A stretch of DNA of 22,712 nucleotides from Actinomycetes bacterium (GTDB lineage: Bacteria > Actinomycetota > Acidimicrobiia > Acidimicrobiales > Microtrichaceae). This document shows, one piece after another, positions 1-10,500 of this stretch. The notes beneath the pieces are model-generated. The model worked only from the letters and a program-made list of their open reading frames with translations, ran no database searches and was not told the origin of the DNA. The first letter of the stretch is position 1, and the number at the start of each line of letters is the position of its first letter. A program made the position numbers and the translations under genes. The stretch spans positions 1 through 22,712 of the forward strand of contig JAEWED010000055.1 in assembly GCA_023389745.1 (NCBI GenBank), read 5' to 3'.

Positions 1-1
1 C

Positions 2-448
2 AACACGACCACGACCGAGGCACCCGTCGACGGTGACGCCGACCGCCAGGAGGCCCGCCGGACCGAGCTCGCCGAGACCGAGGACACCAGCACCATCGAC
101 GTCGGCGACGCCGTCGGGTGGACCGCAGCCGCGGGCCTGGGTCTGGTCCTGGTCCTGGTGCTCGGCTGGGGACTCGGCCTGGGTGCCTGGTCGCTCGCCT
201 CGACCCGAGGCCGTGGAACGGCCGAACAGGAGATCGTGCCGTCGCCGCAGCACCCCGCGGTGCGCGCACGGCAACGAGCGGAGCGCATCGCGTCCGCCAC
301 GCGAGCGGCCGAGGGCGGTCCGGTCGAGAGCAGTGCCGCCCAGAGCAGTGCCGCCCAGAGCAGTGCTGGCGAGAACAGCGCCGCCCAGAGCAGTGCCGCC
401 CAGAGCAGTGCTGCTGAGTCCGCTCCGGACACCGTCCCGGAGGGCTGA
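2..448 (+). CDS. Partial single-pass membrane protein with Ser/Ala/Gln repeat tail
   Basis: The reading frame is open from base 2 and ends at a TGA at 446-448, so the N-terminus lies outside the window. The visible part starts with an acidic, Thr-rich hydrophilic stretch of about 38 residues. A strongly hydrophobic Gly/Leu/Val helix follows (about bases 113-195, one transmembrane segment), then a basic juxtamembrane region with Arg-rich helix (RARQRAERIA) and a low-complexity tail of SSAAQ-type pentapeptides. No catalytic motif is visible and I do not recognise the family. The positive-inside rule would place the Arg-rich C-terminal side in the cytoplasm, but this is inference. It precedes clpB on the same strand, with a separate promoter between them. 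Confidence 0.6.
   Translation, partial: NTTTTEAPVDGDADRQEARRTELAETEDTSTIDVGDAVGWTAAAGLGLVLVLVLGWGLGLGAWSLASTRGRGTAEQEIVPSPQHPAVRARQRAERIASATRAAEGGPVESSAAQSSAAQSSAGENSAAQSSAAQSSAAESAPDTVPEG
326..415 (+). repeat. Six in-frame 15-bp tandem repeats
   Basis: Six consecutive 15-bp units (326-340, 341-355, 356-370, 371-385, 386-400, 401-415) share the core gagCAGTGCCGCC and encode S-S-A-A-Q/E pentapeptides. Units 2 and 5 are identical; unit 4 is the most diverged (N-S-A-A). Because 15 is a multiple of three, copy-number change would keep the frame, so length variation between strains is plausible. Confidence 0.9.
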
Positions 449-474
449 GATCTCGGCAGCAGGTGCTCAGCAAA

Positions 475-495
475 GTTGAGTGTCAACGTTGCAAG
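475..495 (+). promoter_or_regulatory. HAIR-like (HspR) operator candidate upstream of clpB
   Basis: GTTGAGT, seven bases, then TTGCAAG has the exact 7-7-7 geometry of the actinobacterial HspR element CTTGAGT-N7-ACTCAAG. The left half matches 6 of 7 positions and the right half only 4 of 7. clpB is a classical HspR target in Streptomyces. The site overlaps the -35 hexamer, which suits a repressor. A nested perfect inverted repeat, GTTGA-gtg-TCAAC (475-487), is also present. The right half is degenerate, so this stays a candidate. Confidence 0.4.
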
Positions 496-517
496 TTTTG
501 TGATCATTCGGTAGAAT
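489..517 (+). promoter_or_regulatory. Sigma-70-type promoter of clpB
   Basis: TTGCAA (489-494) and TAGAAT (512-517) are separated by exactly 17 bp, the best housekeeping promoter match in the window. The predicted start of transcription is near 524, giving a leader of about 38 nt. AGAAAGG (540-546) is the likely ribosome-binding site, with a rather long spacing of 15 nt to the ATG at 562. Confidence 0.7.
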
Positions 518-521
518 GATC
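502..521. promoter_or_regulatory. Perfect 8-bp inverted repeat over the clpB -10 box
   Basis: GATCATTC (502-509), four bases, GAATGATC (514-521) is a perfect inverted repeat that contains the -10 hexamer. Position and symmetry suggest a dimeric repressor operator. There is no following T-tract, so a terminator for the upstream gene is unlikely. The regulator is unknown; the sequence is neither CIRCE nor HAIR. Confidence 0.5.
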
Positions 522-561
522 TGGAACCGTCACGACCCCAGAAAGGCACGGCAGCACGAAG

Positions 562-3080
<2,519 letters not shown>

Positions 3081-3084
<4 letters not shown>

Positions 3085-3114
3085 CCCTGCCGACCGACTG
3101 ACCCTGCCGACCGA
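3081..3114 (+). repeat. Two exact 17-bp tandem copies containing the clpB stop
   Basis: Bases 3081-3097 and 3098-3114 are identical (CTGACCCTGCCGACCGA). The clpB TGA (3082-3084) sits at positions 2-4 of the first copy, so the second copy adds a TGA in another frame at 3099. The array matches the 17-bp arrays at the purA, purD and purB junctions. Confidence 0.9.
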
Positions 3115-3147
3115 ACAGCACGCTGATCTCCCGCCGCTGGGACCGAC

Positions 3148-4350
3148 GTGGCCTACGGTGTCCCAGCTGTGGGAGAGGTGCACCGCGATGAGGCTGACGC
3201 CCGACGCGTCGGAGCCGGCCAGTTCGTCAGGATCGGACTCGCCGTCTCACTCGTCGCGCTCCTGGTCGGCTCGATCCAGTTCGCCCGCTACGACTGGACC
3301 GGCATCCGCTTCCAGCGCGCCCCGGACAACATCGACCGCACGATCTCACCGGAGTGCCACGAGCTGATCCGCCCGTTCGAGACCTCGACCGGGCGGATCA
3401 TCGCGCCGGCGGGGATCGACGAACAGCAGTACCTGTCGATGATGGAGCAGTTCCGGGGCGCCACCGAGTTCCAGGTCGAGTGCTTCTACGAGCCGTTCAC
3501 GCTGCGCGCCGCGGTCCCCTGGATGGCGAGCCTGCTGCCGTTCGAGGACGCGCTCTCACTCGGCCTGGTGAACACAGCCTTCCTGCTCCTCGGGACCTGG
3601 CTGGTGCTCGCTGCGCTCGTGGTCCAAGGCTTCAGTGCCCGCGTGGTGCTCGTCGTCGGACTGCTGCTCAGCGCGAACTGGGTGGTGTTCGCGTTCGGGA
3701 CCTCGCTGTTGATCGAATCGGCGCCGTTCGCGGTCGTCGCCCTCTGCTGGTTGCTGATCAGCCTCCGCCGATGGTGGTGGGTGGTCCCGGTGGTCGCCGT
3801 CGGTGTCGTGCTGAAGGAGACCGCGGTGCTGGCGCTGCCGGCCCTGTGGGTCGCGCTCGTGCCGGCTTCTGCTCGACCGGGGCCGTGGCCGAGGCGGCTG
3901 CTGCCCGCAGCGGTCGCGACGGTCGCCGCGCTGGTCGCCTACGTCGCCCGTGCGGGCATCGGACCCGAGGCCGACGCCGCGTGGCCGACCGGCATCGACC
4001 TGAGCCTGCTGTCGTTCAACCTGGGGATCCCCGGCCTGGTCGTGCTGGTCGCCGGTCTGGCGCCGCTGCTCGTCCCGGCAGCGCTGTGGTTCCGCCACCG
4101 GGTGAAGGACGTGGGCTGGGTCGAGGCCGTGCTCGATCCCGCCGTGGTGGGTGTCCTGGGTGGGCTCGGACTGCTGGCGTGGATCATGATCACGGCGGAT
4201 CTGTCGCCGCGCTTCTTCTGGCCGTGCTTCCCGTTCGCGGCGACGCTCTGCGCGCGTTGGTGGGCCGACGGGCGACCGGCCGAGGCGCTCGAGGGTGCAC
4301 CGCTGCCGACGGCGCTCGTCGGGAAGCCGCTGGCCGACACCAGGCCCTGA
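3148..4350 (+). CDS. Polytopic membrane protein, GT-C glycosyltransferase-like
   Basis: About 400 residues with roughly nine or ten hydrophobic helices. The first (GLAVSLVALLVGS) is followed by a long extracytoplasmic loop with an acidic GIDEQQYLSMM motif and then a PFTLRAAVPWMASLLP segment. This layout, and a KETAVLALPAL motif in a later helix, recall GT-C lipid-linked sugar transferases, but no family signature is decisive. The start is uncertain: GTG 3148 has a weak GGGA upstream, while GTG 3169 or 3178 lie downstream of a possible -10 box. The well-placed ribosome-binding site points to ATG 3188 in another frame, which would need a one-base indel to join this ORF. It converges on a glycosyltransferase/acyltransferase pair, consistent with surface glycan synthesis (inference). 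Confidence 0.7.
   Translation: MAYGVPAVGEVHRDEADARRVGAGQFVRIGLAVSLVALLVGSIQFARYDWTGIRFQRAPDNIDRTISPECHELIRPFETSTGRIIAPAGIDEQQYLSMMEQFRGATEFQVECFYEPFTLRAAVPWMASLLPFEDALSLGLVNTAFLLLGTWLVLAALVVQGFSARVVLVVGLLLSANWVVFAFGTSLLIESAPFAVVALCWLLISLRRWWWVVPVVAVGVVLKETAVLALPALWVALVPASARPGPWPRRLLPAAVATVAALVAYVARAGIGPEADAAWPTGIDLSLLSFNLGIPGLVVLVAGLAPLLVPAALWFRHRVKDVGWVEAVLDPAVVGVLGGLGLLAWIMITADLSPRFFWPCFPFAATLCARWWADGRPAEALEGAPLPTALVGKPLADTRP
3154..3178 (+). promoter_or_regulatory. Possible promoter -10 and RBS for the membrane-protein gene
   Basis: TACGGT (3154-3159) resembles the -10 hexamers seen elsewhere in the window and predicts transcription from about 3166. GGGAGAGG (3171-3178) is a good Shine-Dalgarno sequence, but the ATG it would serve (3188, 9 nt on) is not in the frame of the membrane protein. 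In-frame GTG codons lie at 3148, 3169 and 3178. No convincing -35 is visible. Confidence 0.35.
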
Positions 4351-4374
4351 TCGGTCGGCTGGAGGATCAGCGGG
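4345..4374. terminator. Candidate bidirectional hairpin spanning two convergent stops
   Basis: CCCTGATC (4345-4352) can pair with GATCAG-c-GGG (4365-4374), with one bulged C and a 12-nt loop. The stem contains the TGA of the membrane-protein gene (4348-4350) and the complement of the TGA of the convergent glycosyltransferase (4367-4369). No U-tract follows on either side, so it is at best a weak or Rho-assisted terminator. Confidence 0.35.
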
Positions 4375-5518
4375 TCGGGCGGCCGTGGCGTCGGTACAGC
4401 TCGGCGACCTCACGGCGGAACACGGCACGGTCGAAGCGGCGGCGGGCGAGCGCTCGGTTCGCATCCGAGATGGTCCGCCGACGGTCCGGGTCGGCCAACA
4501 GCTCGATGATCGCGTCGGCGAACGCCGCGCTGTCGGTCATCGGCAGCAGCCGCCCGTTCTCCGGGTCGGTGATCATCGCCGAGATCGCCTGGATGTCGCT
4601 CGCCACGATGGGCACGCCCGACGACAGGGCCTCGATCACCGTGAACGGCTGGCCCTCGGTCCAGGTGGGGAACACGTAGACGTCGGACTCCGAGAGGTGC
4701 CGGTAGACCTCGGCGCGGGGGAGCGGCCCGGTCATCGCGTCGGCGCGGCCGCGACGGGTGATCTCGGCGATCATCGCGTCCTTGTCCGGGTCGAGCCCGG
4801 GGCGGTTGTCGCTCACGATGCGGAGCTCGTAGGCGACGCCCTTCTCGTCGACGCGGTCGAGCGCGTCGAGCAGCGTCACGATGCCCTTGCGTTCGAGCAT
4901 CTCGCCCACGAAGAGCACCACCGGCGGGTCGTGCACCGCCGAGCTCTGCACGATGTCGTCGACGACGGCGGAGTTCGCGATGACCGGCAGGTCGACCGTC
5001 GGCATGTAGCGCCGCAGGTTCGGCTCACCTGCCGCAGCGATCAGGATGTTCGCCTCGGCGAGCCGGTCGAGCACGGCGAACGCCCACGCGTTGAGCCGGT
5101 CGACGCGGTACTCGCCGGGGCCCTCCATGTACGGCGGCTGCGCGTGGTTGTGCAGCAGGACCTTGGCGCCGCGCAGCCGGGCGGCGAGCGCGATGCCGAC
5201 CTGGCGCCAGCCGGTCAGCCACGGGTACTGGACCGAGTGCGAGTGCACCACGGCACCGCGTCGGGCGAGCCGGAAGGTGGTCCAGGAGTCGGTGATCGCA
5301 CGGCGGATGTTCTCGACCGCGAACTTGCCGCGGGCCTCGTCGTTCTGGGCGGTGTTCTGGAACACCATCTCGAACTCGGCGTTGAGCACCGGGTCCTCGA
5401 CCAGGTCGAGCGCCACGGTCGCGATGCCGCCGCGCATCGGCGGCCCGTGTGCCACGACCACGACGCGGATGCCGCTGTAGTCGGGGGGCGCCACCGCCTC
5501 GGTGGGGTCGGCGCTCAC
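4367..5518 (-). CDS. Glycosyltransferase family 4 (GT-B fold)
   Basis: A cytoplasmic or membrane-associated retaining sugar transferase of 383 residues. It shows the two-domain GT-B pattern: an N-terminal Rossmann strand IRVVVVAHG followed by the Gly-rich acceptor loop GPPMRGGIA (25-33), a linker with VVLFVGEMLERKGI typical of the start of the donor-binding domain, and the E-x7-E nucleotide-sugar motif at E288 and E296 (EGQPFTVIE). The substrate cannot be read from sequence. The start is GTG 5518, which overlaps the TGA of the upstream acyltransferase gene by four bases (GTGA), so the two are probably translationally coupled in one minus-strand operon. It converges with the membrane protein at 4350, with a 16-nt gap. 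Confidence 0.9.
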   Translation of the reverse strand: MSADPTEAVAPPDYSGIRVVVVAHGPPMRGGIATVALDLVEDPVLNAEFEMVFQNTAQNDEARGKFAVENIRRAITDSWTTFRLARRGAVVHSHSVQYPWLTGWRQVGIALAARLRGAKVLLHNHAQPPYMEGPGEYRVDRLNAWAFAVLDRLAEANILIAAAGEPNLRRYMPTVDLPVIANSAVVDDIVQSSAVHDPPVVLFVGEMLERKGIVTLLDALDRVDEKGVAYELRIVSDNRPGLDPDKDAMIAEITRRGRADAMTGPLPRAEVYRHLSESDVYVFPTWTEGQPFTVIEALSSGVPIVASDIQAISAMITDPENGRLLPMTDSAAFADAIIELLADPDRRRTISDANRALARRRFDRAVFRREVAELYRRHGRPTR

Positions 5519-6087
5519 GGGTGATCCGTCCGGGGCGCCCGGTGGCTGCGATCGATACCGTCGCTGCGCTCGATGATGCGGGCGGGGTTGCCGACGGCGG
5601 TGGCGCCGGCGGGCACGTCGCAGAGCACGACCGAGCCGGCTCCGATCGACACGTCGTCGCCGATGGTGATCGGTCCGAGCACGATGGCGCCGGCACCGAC
5701 GTCGACCCGGTCGCCGAGGATCGGTGCCATCGCGGCCTCGTCGCGGCCGTCGCCGAGCACCCCGATGGTGACGCCGTGGCGCAACGTCACGCCGGCGCCG
5801 AGCTGCACCCGCTTGTGCAGCACCAGGCCGGTGCCGTGCCAGACGCAGAGCCCGGGACCGATCCGGGTGCTGGGCGGGATCTCGATGCCGAGCATCCAGT
5901 CGACGACCAACCGGTACAGCACGATCGCGGGCAGTGCGAAGAGGGGCGGCCGGCCGGTGCCACGCAGCGCGTGGGTCAGCCGGAAGGCGAGCATCACGAA
6001 GCGGCCCTTGGGGTTGGCGCGGTTCGCGGTCATGTCGGCACGAAGCAGCGCGAGGAGTCCCCCTCCTCCGTGGGCCGGTGCGGTCAT
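5515..6087 (-). CDS. Hexapeptide-repeat acyltransferase, serine acetyltransferase/WcaB-like
   Basis: A 190-residue left-handed beta-helix acetyl-CoA-dependent transferase. An N-terminal helical part (LLALLRADMTANRANPKG) like that of serine acetyltransferases precedes hexapeptide turns (IGPGLCVWHGTG, LGAGVTLRHGVTIG, VDVGAGAIVLGPITIG) and the terminal VPAGATAVGNPARII. H84 matches the conserved active-site His of CysE, but the preceding Asp is Trp, and the second His region (RHPKI in E. coli CysE) reads AMAPIL. Together with its coupling to a glycosyltransferase, this favours sugar O-acetylation in polysaccharide synthesis over cysteine synthesis (inference). ATG 6087 is chosen over an in-frame ATG at 6177 because the homology begins there and a -10-like TACCGT lies 7 nt upstream. 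Confidence 0.85.
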   Translation of the reverse strand: MTAPAHGGGGLLALLRADMTANRANPKGRFVMLAFRLTHALRGTGRPPLFALPAIVLYRLVVDWMLGIEIPPSTRIGPGLCVWHGTGLVLHKRVQLGAGVTLRHGVTIGVLGDGRDEAAMAPILGDRVDVGAGAIVLGPITIGDDVSIGAGSVVLCDVPAGATAVGNPARIIERSDGIDRSHRAPRTDHP

Positions 6088-6094
6088 GGCGATG

Positions 6095-6100
6095 ACGGTA
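6095..6100 (-). promoter_or_regulatory. Leaderless-type -10 for the acyltransferase operon
   Basis: On the minus strand TACCGT is followed by seven bases and ATG 6087. This fits the actinobacterial TAnnnT -10 with transcription starting at the A of ATG. There is no Shine-Dalgarno sequence. It is divergent from the purA promoter in the 147-bp region 6088-6234. Confidence 0.5.
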
Positions 6101-6190
6101 CTGCCGTTCGGTCCGATTGCACGCCGGGCCGCGCAGATCGTCGACGCACGCACCACGGCGACGGTTGCCGGGGGCACACGGGTCTGGAGC

Positions 6191-6229
6191 TATCGTTGAC
6201 CGTCCCCGACGCGGGGCCTGACCGAGGAG
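6191..6229 (+). promoter_or_regulatory. purA promoter -10 and ribosome-binding site
   Basis: TATCGT (6191-6196) is a likely -10 hexamer; the only -35-like sequence, TTGCCG (6165-6170), lies 20 bp upstream, which is long. GAGGAG (6224-6229) is a good Shine-Dalgarno sequence 5 nt before the GTG at 6235 and decides that start. Confidence 0.5.
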
Positions 6230-6234
6230 AACGC

Positions 6235-7515
6235 GTGCCAGCGACCGTCGTGGTGGGAACCCAGTGGGGTGATGAGGGCAAGGGCAAGGTCACCGACCTC
6301 GCCGCCAAGGAGATGCAGCTCGTCGTCCGCTACCAGGGCGGGCACAACGCCGGGCACACGCTGGTGGTCAACGGCGAGTCGTTCGCGCTCCAGCTGATCC
6401 CCTCGGGTGTGCTCTACGACCACATCACCCCGGTGATCGGCAACGGCGTCGTCGTCGACCCCGTCGTCATGCTCGCCGAGATCGACGGGCTCGAGTCCCG
6501 TGGCGTCGACTGCTCACGACTCAAGGTGTCGGGCAACGCGCACCTGATCCTGCCGTACCACCAGGAGCTCGATCGGCTCATCGAGCGTCACCTCGGCAAG
6601 AACAAGCTCGGCACCACCAAGCGCGGCATCGGCCCGACCTACGCCGACAAGGCGTCCCGTGTCGGCCTGCGCGTGCAGGACCTGCTCGATCCCGACATCT
6701 TCCGCGAGAAGCTCAGTGCGGTCCTCGCCGAGAAGAACCTGGTGCTGGCCAAGGTCTACAACCGCCTCGGCTTCGACGCGGATGAGCTCGCGGACCGCTA
6801 CCTGACCGAGGTCGCCCCGCGGGTCGCCCCCTACGTCAGCGACACCGTCACCTACATCCACGACGCACTCGAGCGTGGTGAGCACGTCCTCTTCGAGGGT
6901 GCGCAGGCGACGTTCCTCGACCTCGACCACGGCACCTATCCCTTCGTGACGTCGTCGAACCCGATCGCGGGCGGCGCGTGCGTCGGTGCCGGTGTCGGGC
7001 CCCGTCACATCGACCGCGTGATCGGCATCGCGAAGGCGTACGTCACCCGCGTCGGCTCCGGGCCGATGCCGACGGAGCTCTTCGACGAGGTCGGCGACCG
7101 GATCGTCGACCTCGGTCACGAGTACGGCGTGAACACCAAGCGTCGTCGTCGTCCCGGCTGGTTCGACGCGGTGATGCTGCGCCACGCGGTGCGGCTGAAC
7201 TCGCTGTCCGAGGTGGCGATCACGAAGCTCGACATCTTCGACACCTTCGACACGATCAAGGTGTGCGTCGCCTATGACGTCAACGGCGTTCGTCACGAGA
7301 ACCTGCCGTACCACCAGTCCGACCTCTTCGACGCCGTGCCGATCTACGAGGAGTTCCCGGGCTGGAACACCGACCTCACCGAGGTCCGAGAGCGTCACCA
7401 GCTGCCGGCCAACGCCATCACCTACCTGGAGTTCCTCCAGGAGCAGGTCGGCGTGCCCATCGGCGTGGTCGGCACCGGCCCCGGCCGCGACCAGTACGTC
7501 CACTTCAACAGCTGA
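6235..7515 (+). CDS. purA: Adenylosuccinate synthetase
   Basis: PurA joins aspartate to IMP with GTP hydrolysis, giving adenylosuccinate, the first committed step to AMP. The 426-residue product has the catalytic loop WGDEGKGK with D13 and K16, the GGHNAGHT motif with catalytic H41, TTKRGIGPTYADK for IMP binding, a VNTKRRRRPGW Arg-rich nucleotide loop and the C-terminal GTGPGRD guanine-binding segment. The start is GTG 6235, set by GAGGAG and the family N-terminus; the frame is open far upstream but has no homology there. It heads the purine cluster and is divergent from the acyltransferase gene. A 17-bp tandem array begins at its stop codon and fills the gap to the next gene. Confidence 0.97.
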   Translation: MPATVVVGTQWGDEGKGKVTDLAAKEMQLVVRYQGGHNAGHTLVVNGESFALQLIPSGVLYDHITPVIGNGVVVDPVVMLAEIDGLESRGVDCSRLKVSGNAHLILPYHQELDRLIERHLGKNKLGTTKRGIGPTYADKASRVGLRVQDLLDPDIFREKLSAVLAEKNLVLAKVYNRLGFDADELADRYLTEVAPRVAPYVSDTVTYIHDALERGEHVLFEGAQATFLDLDHGTYPFVTSSNPIAGGACVGAGVGPRHIDRVIGIAKAYVTRVGSGPMPTELFDEVGDRIVDLGHEYGVNTKRRRRPGWFDAVMLRHAVRLNSLSEVAITKLDIFDTFDTIKVCVAYDVNGVRHENLPYHQSDLFDAVPIYEEFPGWNTDLTEVRERHQLPANAITYLEFLQEQVGVPIGVVGTGPGRDQYVHFNS

Positions 7516-7599
7516 GACCCAGCAACCGCTGAGACCCAGCAACCGCTGAGACCCAGCAACCGCCGAGATCCAGCAACAGCTGAGACCCAGACAGCAACC
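7511..7599 (+). repeat. Five-copy 17-bp tandem array at the purA stop codon
   Basis: Units start at 7511, 7528, 7545, 7562 and 7579. The first three are identical (GCTGAGACCCAGCAACC), the fourth has three changes, and the fifth is interrupted by a 4-bp insertion. The purA TGA (7513-7515) is inside unit 1. TGA recurs at 7530 and 7547, so the first three units place a stop in all three frames. The array ends just before the Shine-Dalgarno sequence of the next gene. Confidence 0.95.
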
Positions 7600-7617
7600 G
7601 CAGACCAAGGAGCGCCC

Positions 7618-8019
7618 ATGTCGGTCGTCAAGATCAACGCCATCACCGTCCCCGAGGGGATGGGCCCCGAGCTCGAGCGTCGCTTCGCCGCCCGCGCCGG
7701 TGCCGTCGAGAACTCGCCCGGCTTCGAGGCGTTCCAGCTGCTGCGTCCGGTCGAGAACGAGGACCGCTACTTCGTCATGACCTGGTGGGACTCCGAGGAG
7801 TCGTTCCAGGCGTGGGTGAGCAGCCAGGACTTCGCGAAGGGTCATGCCCAGGAGAACGCGGCCCAGGCCGCGGCGCAGGGCGGCGGGCATCCGGGCGGTC
7901 ACCCGGGTGGCGCCGAGGGTGGCGGTCACCCCGGTGGCGGCCACGGCGGCCCGGTCGCCTCGGGCTCCGAGGTCCTCGGCTTCGAGGTGGTCGAACGCAT
8001 CGACGCCCCGGCCAAGTGA
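7618..8019 (+). CDS. MhuD-like heme-degrading monooxygenase with His/Gly-rich insert
   Basis: A 133-residue ABM-fold protein, very close in its first 66 residues to mycobacterial MhuD (Rv3592), which opens heme with O2 to release iron. VVKINAI with N7, RAGAVENSPGF, FQLLRPV and SFQAWV with W66 are present. N7, W66 and H75 are the key heme-pocket residues of MhuD; here the His is H76, after a one-residue shift. Residues about 88-113 are a Gly/His-rich insert with repeated GGHPGG, absent from MhuD, before the last strand VLGFEVVERI. This may be a flexible metal- or heme-binding loop (inference). AAGGAG (7607-7612) is a strong ribosome-binding site 5 nt before ATG 7618. It lies between purA and purD on the same strand. 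Confidence 0.88.
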   Translation: MSVVKINAITVPEGMGPELERRFAARAGAVENSPGFEAFQLLRPVENEDRYFVMTWWDSEESFQAWVSSQDFAKGHAQENAAQAAAQGGGHPGGHPGGAEGGGHPGGGHGGPVASGSEVLGFEVVERIDAPAK

Positions 8020-8033
8020 TCGCGGGCGCCCAG

Positions 8034-8086
8034 CGATGAAGGTCTGTGCTCGATGAAGGTCTGTGCTTGATGAAGGTTTGTGTCCG

Positions 8087-8101
<15 letters not shown>
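8034..8101 (+). repeat. Four-copy 17-bp tandem array of the purD start
   Basis: Exact-length units at 8034-8050, 8051-8067, 8068-8084 and 8085-8101 all carry GATGAAGGTyTGTG. The last unit is the true purD 5' end. ATGs occur at 8036, 8053, 8070 and 8087. The first three open micro-ORFs of six, five and six codons (MKVCAR, MKVCA, MKVCVR) that stop at the TGA formed by the next unit or junction. GAAGG in each unit lies 10 nt before the next ATG, so each copy can act as a ribosome-binding site for the next. Confidence 0.95.
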
Positions 8102-9303
<1,202 letters not shown>

Positions 9304-9307
<4 letters not shown>

Positions 9308-10473
9308 CCCAACGCCCTGTTGTCGGACCCGTCGTCGGCATCGTCGGCGGCGGGCAGCTCGCCCGCATGCTCGCCGAGGCCGCGACACCGCTCGGTGTGC
9401 ACGTGCGGGTGCTCGCCGCCCCCGGCGACGAGGGTGCGACCGAGGTGATCCCGGACGTCCAGGTCGGGTCGCCCGACGACCCCGAGGCCCTGCGCTCGTT
9501 CGCCGCCACCGTCGACGTCGTCACCTTCGACCACGAGAACGTCGACCATGGCGTGCTCGCCGAGATCGAGGCCGCCGGCACGCCGGTTCGTCCGTCGGTC
9601 GCGACGTTGCGCTTCGCCGACAAGGCGCACCAGCGTCGCGAGTTCGCTGCGGCGGGACTGCCGGTGCCGCCGTTCGAGGTCGTCGACCCCGTCGCCGATG
9701 CTGCCGCCGCCATCGACGCAGCGCAGGGCTTCGCCGCCGAGCACGCGGACGCATCGGGACGCATCGTGGCCAAGGCGAGCCGGGGCGGCTACGACGGCCG
9801 CGGCGTGTGGATGCTCACCGCGGACGAGCTGCCCGCGTTCATCGACGCCTATGACGGTGCGCCGCTGGTGCTCGAGCCGCGGCTGCCGCTCGACCTCGAG
9901 GTCGCGGTGCTCGTCGCTCGGCGTCCCTCGGGCGAGGTCGTCACCTGGCCGATCCTCGAGACGGTGCAGGTCGACGGCATGTGCGACGAGGTGCTCTGGC
10001 CGGCGTCGCTGTCGCCCGAGCTGGCAGAACAGGCCCGAGAGGTCGGTCGACGGCTGGCCGAGGTGACCGGCGCCGTCGGCGTGCTCGCGGTGGAGCTCTT
10101 CGTCAGCGACGGCGAGATCGTCGTCAACGAGATCGCGCCGCGGGTGCACAACTCGGGTCACCTGACGATCGAGGGCTCGCGCACCTCGCAGTTCGAGCAG
10201 CACCTGCGGGCTGTGCTCGACTGGCCGCTGGGTCCGACGGAGCCGACGGCGCCGAGCGTCGTGATGGCGAACGTCGTCGGCGGTCCCGAGGGCGACCCCC
10301 GCGATCGACAGGCCGACGCGCTGGCCGCCGAGCCAGGGGCGAACATCCACCTGTACGGCAAGTCGTCGCGACCCGGCCGCAAGATCGGCCACGTCACCGT
10401 GCTCGGCGGTGAGGACCTGACCGCGACCCGGCGCTCGGCCAACCTCGCCGCGGACACCCTCGCCGGCAGCTGA
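9304..10473 (+). CDS. purK: N5-carboxyaminoimidazole ribonucleotide synthase
   Basis: PurK uses ATP and bicarbonate to carboxylate AIR to N5-CAIR, which PurE then rearranges. The 389-residue ATP-grasp protein opens with VVGIVGGGQLARML, the PurK Rossmann signature, and has KASRGGYDGRGV for ATP binding and NEIAPRVHNSGHLTIEG (from N275), the PurK catalytic/AIR-binding motif. GTG 9304 is chosen because it overlaps the purD stop by four bases and sits just upstream of the conserved N-terminus; the frame is open upstream but without homology. Translational coupling with purD is likely. A 52-bp palindrome separates it from its functional partner purE. Confidence 0.96.
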
Positions 10474-10500
10474 CCCCCGCGACACCTCAACCTCGAACGG

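Noticed and set aside
118..479. Alternative ORFs in other frames across the first 480 bases
   Set aside because: They are Arg/Pro-rich shadows; only the base-2 frame has a transmembrane helix and a sensible repeat peptide.
5449..6234. Upstream extension of the purA frame to 5449
   Set aside because: The extension overlaps the minus-strand acyltransferase gene, has no homology, and GTG 6235 has a strong Shine-Dalgarno sequence and the family N-terminus.
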